Source: Burkholderia pyrrocinia (lineage in GTDB: Bacteria; Pseudomonadota; Gammaproteobacteria; Burkholderiales; Burkholderiaceae). Taken from it: a stretch of 64,000 nucleotides of DNA. The first letter of the stretch is position 1. Every line of letters begins with the position of its first letter. Location of the stretch: positions 3,534,001 through 3,598,000 of the forward strand of contig NZ_CP070977.1 of NCBI RefSeq assembly GCF_018417535.1, given 5' to 3'. Shown piece after piece: positions 59,846 to 64,000 of this stretch. The notes beneath the pieces are model-generated. The model saw only the letters and a program-made list of their open reading frames with translations. It was not told the origin of the DNA and did not search any database. The position numbers were made by a program, and so were the translations under genes.

Positions 59846-62307
59846 GCCGTACTCCGTTGACGACGATCGCCGGCCGCCGCGGCGCGCGGCGCGAGAATCG
59901 CCGCGAACGCGAGCGCGAGCATCGCGCCGGGGCCGACGGTCAGCCCGAAGGTTTCGAGCAGCGGCACCCGCGACAGCGCCAGCAGCCCGAAGCCGGCAAC
60001 CGTCGCGAGGTTCGCGATCAGCAGCGACACGAGCGTGTACGGCGTGACGGGCTGCGCGTCGTCGCGTTTGCAGAAGAACAGCGCGTAGTTCGAGCCGACC
60101 GCGACGATCAGCAGCATGCCGACGAGGTGCAGGATCGTCAGTTGCACGCCGGCGAGTGCGAAGCCGGCCGTCACGACCAGCACGGCCGCGACGAGCGGGG
60201 CGAGCGCGCGCACGGCACGGCGCGGCGAGCGCAGCGCGATCAGCAGCAGCACGGCGATCGCCGCGAAACCCGCGAGCGACAGCCGGATGTCCTCGTGCAC
60301 GTAGCTCACGTACAGGCGATCGGCTTCGGCCTTCATGTCGACGAACAGCGCATCGGGTACGCCCGCGCGCGCGACGGTCGCGCGAATCGGCGTCGCGTCG
60401 AGCCCTTGCGCCGGCTGCGCGGTGCGTGCGGCATCCGGCGCGCGCAGCGGCAGCATCGCGCTCCAGCGGCCCTCGCGTTCGGTCAGCAGCGCATTGACGG
60501 CGAGCGCCATCGACGTGCCGCGCAAGTCCGCGCGCGTCAGCAGCGGCGCGTGGCGCGCGGCTCCGACGTCGGCGATGAACGGCGCGAACAGGTCGGGCTT
60601 CACCGCGATCGGCTGGTTCGCGACGGCGTCGCGCATCCGCGCGGCGAGCACGTCCGCGTCCGGCAGGCTCGCCTGGCGCGCGCGCTGCGCGGCCTCGCTC
60701 GGCAGGTAGCGTGCGGGGCTTTCGAAACCTGCGAGCGTGCCCTGGTCGACGAGCGGCTGCAGTTGCGCGGCGACCTGTTCCGCGCGTTCGAGCGCGGCCT
60801 GTTCGGTCGGCGCGGAAATCACGACGAGGTAACGCACGTCGGGCGCGCCGACATCGGCGCGCAGCCGTGCGTCGAGCGCCTGCGCGTGCGCCGGCACGGG
60901 GCTGAGCGCCGCGAGCTCGCGGCTCCACAGGCCGTCGCGATGCAGCACGAGCGTCGCGCACGCGGCGATCACGAGCACGGCGAGCGGCCAGCGCAACCGC
61001 GGCGCGGCGTCGGCCGCGCGCGCGAGCACGGCGCCGACGCGCGACACGTCGCGGATCGCGACATGCTCGCCGCGCAGGTGCGGCAGCACGAAGCGCGTGA
61101 CAAGCGCGGCGGCCGTCAGCCCGACGATCGAATACAGCCCGAGCTGCACGAGGCCCGGGAATCCGGAGAACAGCATCGACGCGAACCCGCACACGGACGT
61201 CAGCACGCCGAGCCGGATCGTCGGCCAGTACGCGGCGAGCCATGCGCGCGTCGCATCGGCCGGGCGCGCGGCGCCGCGCGGGCCGGCCTGCGCCGATTGC
61301 ACGAACAGGTAGATCGAATAGTCGACGGCTTCGCCGATCAGCGTCGTGCCGAAGCCGAGCGTCAGCCCGTGGACCGTGCCGAATGCGACGCTGACCGCCG
61401 CGATCCCGGCCGCGACGCCCGTCAGCACCGGCAGCAACCCGAGCGCAAGCGTGCGCGGCGAGCGGTACAGCGTCAGCAGCAGCGCGACGATCAGCACGAC
61501 GCTCGCCGTCGACAGCCGTTCGACGTCGTGGCGGATCGTGTCGCGCATGTCGACCGAGAACACGCCGGGGCCCGTCATCGCGAGCGTGGTTGCGGCTGCG
61601 TTCGGCACGGCCTGCGTCGCGGCGGCGAACGCACGGCGCACCGTGTCGATCGCGCGCGCCTGCGCGTCGGTATCGGAGCCGGCGGCGGCCGTCTGCACGA
61701 CGAGCACCGCGCGCGTGCCGTCGCGCGACGCCCACACGCCGTCGCGGCTCGCCGGTTCCGCGGCGCTGTCGAACTGGTCGACGAGCGCGGTGACTTCGCC
61801 GGTCGGGTCGCGCGGCAGCATTGCCTTGGCCACGAGGCCGGCCGACGAGCTCAGCAGGTCGAGGCTGTCGCCGAGCGCCTGGCGCAGGCCGTCGGCGCTG
61901 AAGCGCTGCGGCGTGACGGCCGGGCTCAGCAGGTAGCGGTGATCGAAGATGAACTGCCGGTCGCGCGCATCGTTCGCGGCTTCGCCGTTGTGAACCGCTG
62001 CGAACTGCGGATCGGTGCGCAGCGTGCTGGCGACGCGCCGCGACAGCGCGGCGCGCGTGCCCGCATCGCCGCCGTCGATCGCGACGAGGATCAGCCGCGA
62101 CACGATGCCGTCGCGCAACTGGTCGACGAGTACGCGCTGCCCGGCGCTCGGCGAGCCTGGCAGGAACGCGGACAGGTCGGCCGTGAAGTGTGCGCGGCCG
62201 ATCGCGATACCGCACGCGACGAGCGCGAGCAGCCACACGAGCACCGCACGCTGCCGCAACACGTGCAGGCGGCGAGCGACGGGCGAGGGCCGGATGCGTT
62301 CGTCCAT
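59842..62307 (-). CDS. MMPL/RND-type lipid exporter
   Basis: An 821-residue inner-membrane exporter with two large periplasmic loops and about 12 helices: VLVWLLALVACGIAIGRAHF, ADLSAFLPGSPSAGQ, FGTTLIGEAVDYSIYLFVQ (GxxxDY-type proton-relay motif of MMPL) and VGSNYALFFCKRDD. Exporters of this type are part of aryl polyene and similar lipid clusters. It overlaps the LolA-like gene stop by one base (TGATG) and the deacetylase by 4 bp. Confidence 0.85.
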   Translation of the reverse strand: MDERIRPSPVARRLHVLRQRAVLVWLLALVACGIAIGRAHFTADLSAFLPGSPSAGQRVLVDQLRDGIVSRLILVAIDGGDAGTRAALSRRVASTLRTDPQFAAVHNGEAANDARDRQFIFDHRYLLSPAVTPQRFSADGLRQALGDSLDLLSSSAGLVAKAMLPRDPTGEVTALVDQFDSAAEPASRDGVWASRDGTRAVLVVQTAAAGSDTDAQARAIDTVRRAFAAATQAVPNAAATTLAMTGPGVFSVDMRDTIRHDVERLSTASVVLIVALLLTLYRSPRTLALGLLPVLTGVAAGIAAVSVAFGTVHGLTLGFGTTLIGEAVDYSIYLFVQSAQAGPRGAARPADATRAWLAAYWPTIRLGVLTSVCGFASMLFSGFPGLVQLGLYSIVGLTAAALVTRFVLPHLRGEHVAIRDVSRVGAVLARAADAAPRLRWPLAVLVIAACATLVLHRDGLWSRELAALSPVPAHAQALDARLRADVGAPDVRYLVVISAPTEQAALERAEQVAAQLQPLVDQGTLAGFESPARYLPSEAAQRARQASLPDADVLAARMRDAVANQPIAVKPDLFAPFIADVGAARHAPLLTRADLRGTSMALAVNALLTEREGRWSAMLPLRAPDAARTAQPAQGLDATPIRATVARAGVPDALFVDMKAEADRLYVSYVHEDIRLSLAGFAAIAVLLLIALRSPRRAVRALAPLVAAVLVVTAGFALAGVQLTILHLVGMLLIVAVGSNYALFFCKRDDAQPVTPYTLVSLLIANLATVAGFGLLALSRVPLLETFGLTVGPGAMLALAFAAILAPRAAAAGDRRQRSTA

Positions 62308-62942
62308 CAGTTCGGGTTCGCCGGAACGGGTTGCAGGCGCATCACCGAATGATCGCCGTCGGCCTGCCGGATCGCGACGCTGCGCAACATGTCGCGCGTA
62401 CCGTCGAGCGTGATCGTGCTGACGACCTTCAGCATCCGCGAGTCGAGCGGCGTGAGCGTCAGCGTCCAGTCGTCGCCGCGCCCGGCGAGCGCGACCTTGT
62501 ACACCTGTTCGAGCGCGAAGCGGTTGCCGGCGAGCGTCGCGCGGATGCTGTCGATGAACGCGCCGAGTTCCGGATAGCGCGCGAGCGCGAGCGTGTACTT
62601 GCGGTTGTTGCGCTCGACGGTGAGCATGTCGCCGTCGACGACGAGGTGTTCGGGCTTCGGGCTCAGCGTGTGCTTTTCCAGATGGTCGGGCGCGACGAAC
62701 ACGAGTTCGCCGGATGATTCGACCGGCTGCGTGGCGATCGACAGGTACTTCGTCTCGGTGAATGTTGCGCGTCCCGACTTGTGCTGCGCGAGCGTCGACA
62801 TCAGCCGGTCGAGGTTCCAGGCCGAACTCGTGTCGGCCGCGTGCGCGGGCGCGGCCAGCGCGATCGCGCTGGCGGTGGCGGCGAGCAAGCGGGCGACGCG
62901 GGGCAACGCGAACGGGAGCAGGAAGCGGCGAACGGCGGTCAT
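62307..62942 (-). CDS. LolA-like outer-membrane lipid carrier
   Basis: A 211-residue periplasmic protein: signal peptide (LLAATASAIALAAPAHA), then a LolA/LolB-like half barrel (LMSTLAQHKSGRATFTETKYLSI, LVFVAPDHLEKHTL, LVVDGDMLTVERNNRKYTLAL). Such proteins in aryl polyene clusters may take the product from the MMPL exporter to the outer membrane. It overlaps the acyltransferase stop by 4 bp and the exporter start by one base. Confidence 0.8.
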   Translation of the reverse strand: MTAVRRFLLPFALPRVARLLAATASAIALAAPAHAADTSSAWNLDRLMSTLAQHKSGRATFTETKYLSIATQPVESSGELVFVAPDHLEKHTLSPKPEHLVVDGDMLTVERNNRKYTLALARYPELGAFIDSIRATLAGNRFALEQVYKVALAGRGDDWTLTLTPLDSRMLKVVSTITLDGTRDMLRSVAIRQADGDHSVMRLQPVPANPN

Positions 62943-63916
62943 GCGTCGGAATCCCTCGTGGCGGGCAGGTCGGCAGCGGCGCGCGCAGCGTCGCGGCGCG
63001 CGGCCGTGGCATCGCCGACTTGCCAGAAATCGAAATAGTTGAACCAGTTGTACGGCGCCGCGCGGCAGTACTGGTCGAGCAGCGCGACGTAGCGTGCGAG
63101 TGCCGCGTCGACGGCCGCCGCGCGCGCGTCGCGCCGCACGTCGGAGAAATCGGCGAGCGTCTCGAAGTGCACATCGTAGCGGTTGCCGTCGCGATAGAGG
63201 CCCGTCATGAAGATCACCGGGCGCCGCAGCATCGCGGCCATGTAAAGCGGCCCGAGCGGGAACGCGGCCGGCGCGCCGAGCAGCGGCAGCCGCCGCAGCG
63301 ACGCGGCCGCGTCGTCGAGCAGCGTGCGGTCGGCGAGCATGCCGATCATGCAGTTCGCGTCGAGGCGCTCGCGCACCTTCAGCATCGAGTCGACCTGCCC
63401 CAGCGGGATCACTTCCGGCTTCGCGGCCGGATTCACCGCGGCGAGCGTCGCGTTGATCTTGCGCGCGTTCTTCTCGTACATCGTGACGACGACGCGCAGG
63501 TCCGGGCGCGTGCGGCCGATCGCACGCACGACCTCGAAGCTGCCGAGGTGCGCGCCCATCAGGAACACGCCGCGTCCGCCCGCGAGCGCATCGTCGACGA
63601 GCGTTTCGCCGTGCAGCCGGATGTCGAACAGGTCGAAGCGCCCGTTCATCAGGTAGATGCGGTCGTGGATCGTCGCCGCGAACGTGAACACGTGCCGGTA
63701 CACGTCGCGCCAGCGCGCGGGGCGGCCGAGCACGCGGCGCAGGTAGTCGCGCGACGCCGCGCATGCGACCGGCGAGAACAGCACGAAATACGTCGCGATC
63801 AGGTGCAGCACGATGCGCGCGCGCTGCCGGCCGAAGCGCAGCGAGATCCACGTCATCGTGCGCAGCAATCCCGCGTTGCTGCGCTCCTGGCGTTCGGCCC
63901 ACGCGGTGCGCTTCAT
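62939..63916 (-). CDS. LpxL-like lysophospholipid acyltransferase
   Basis: A 325-residue inner-membrane acyltransferase. It has an N-terminal membrane segment (ARIVLHLIATYFVLFSPVA), the catalytic H-x4-E motif in MGAHLGSFEVVRAIG, and LPLGAPAAFPLGPLYMAA-like active-site strands with YDVHFETL. It probably attaches the polyene or a fatty chain to a lipid anchor. It overlaps the next upstream gene by 4 bp (ATGA at 63913), so the operon continues to the right. Confidence 0.82.
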   Translation of the reverse strand: MKRTAWAERQERSNAGLLRTMTWISLRFGRQRARIVLHLIATYFVLFSPVACAASRDYLRRVLGRPARWRDVYRHVFTFAATIHDRIYLMNGRFDLFDIRLHGETLVDDALAGGRGVFLMGAHLGSFEVVRAIGRTRPDLRVVVTMYEKNARKINATLAAVNPAAKPEVIPLGQVDSMLKVRERLDANCMIGMLADRTLLDDAAASLRRLPLLGAPAAFPLGPLYMAAMLRRPVIFMTGLYRDGNRYDVHFETLADFSDVRRDARAAAVDAALARYVALLDQYCRAAPYNWFNYFDFWQVGDATAARRDAARAAADLPATRDSDA

Positions 63917-63999
63917 GGCTGCGCGCCGTCCTGCGCGGCCGGCGGCGCGGACAGCACGCCGGTCGCGACATCGCGCGACCCGGCGCGCAGCATGAAGCG
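63913..63999 (-). CDS. C-terminal end of an upstream operon gene (partial)
   Basis: Only the last 28 codons are inside the window, ending ...GVLSAPPAAQDGAQP and stop at 63913. The stop overlaps the acyltransferase start. The visible tail (RFMLRAGSRDVATG) would suit a hotdog-fold thioesterase or dehydratase, but this is too short to assign. Confidence 0.6.
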   Translation of the reverse strand, partial: RFMLRAGSRDVATGVLSAPPAAQDGAQP

Positions 64000-64000
64000 G

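Overview
The window is high-GC, gene-dense chromosome from a beta-proteobacterium, almost certainly a Burkholderia (cepacia-complex-like) main chromosome. The evidence is its gene neighbourhoods: a nag PTS with fused EI and chitobiase, the rpoN/hpf/ptsN/hprK/rapZ block beside lpt and kds genes, prs/tRNA-Gln/ispE/lolB, phasin and polyhydroxybutyrate genes, and an aryl-polyene-type cluster. No prophage, CRISPR array, intact insertion sequence, rRNA or plasmid function was seen. All functional names rest on reading translated motifs and neighbourhoods; no database search was run.

Layout. 1-5.9 kb: N-acetylglucosamine PTS (3' end of a ptsP/nagF-type EI gene, nagE) convergent with a secreted GH20 chitobiase. 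6.4-9.7 kb: minus-strand bd-oxidase operon cydP-cydA-cydB-cydX with FNR/ANR-like sites. 10-11.1 kb: rpoH with a perfect CIRCE (HrcA) operator upstream. 11.3-19.3 kb: PagL-like lipid A deacylase, NTF2-like protein, leuA, ybiB, maiA, ftsY, rsmD, coaD and a ferredoxin. 19.4-26.5 kb: minus-strand hisC, pth, rplY, prs, tRNA-Gln(UUG), ispE, lolB and a TPR protein.

26.6-26.9 kb: a 286-bp non-coding element with 32-bp terminal inverted repeats enclosing two perfect long hairpins, flanked by TA. It sits directly before the mutM-mutY oxidised-guanine repair pair. 29-38.2 kb: a minus-strand block with a LON-domain protein, rapZ, hprK, ptsN, hpf, rpoN, lptB, lptA, lptC, kdsC and kdsD. It joins nitrogen-PTS/sigma-54 control with lipopolysaccharide synthesis and transport. 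38.3-43.5 kb: cation/proton antiporter, apt, LysE-type exporter, Nudix protein and purU. 43.6-51.2 kb: AI-2E-family permease, uvrA, MFS transporter, ssb, mug and an alkyladenine glycosylase, which is a cluster of DNA-repair genes.

51.3-55.6 kb: an orphan ParA, then phasin, phaA and phaB without a polyester synthase, with an AT-rich regulatory gap before the phasin. 55.7-56.3 kb: two small hypothetical genes. 56.35 kb to the window end: a tightly overlapping minus-strand operon (dehydratase, two ketosynthase-type proteins, polysaccharide deacetylase, MMPL exporter, LolA-like carrier, LpxL-like acyltransferase) that looks like the distal half of an aryl polyene pathway. The rest lies beyond the right edge.

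The most unusual items are the three-way-junction-like repeat at 26.6 kb, the CIRCE site controlling rpoH, the two FNR-like sites (one covering the putative cydP start codon), the second IIB domain of NagE without its phosphocysteine, and the ParA-phasin neighbourhood.
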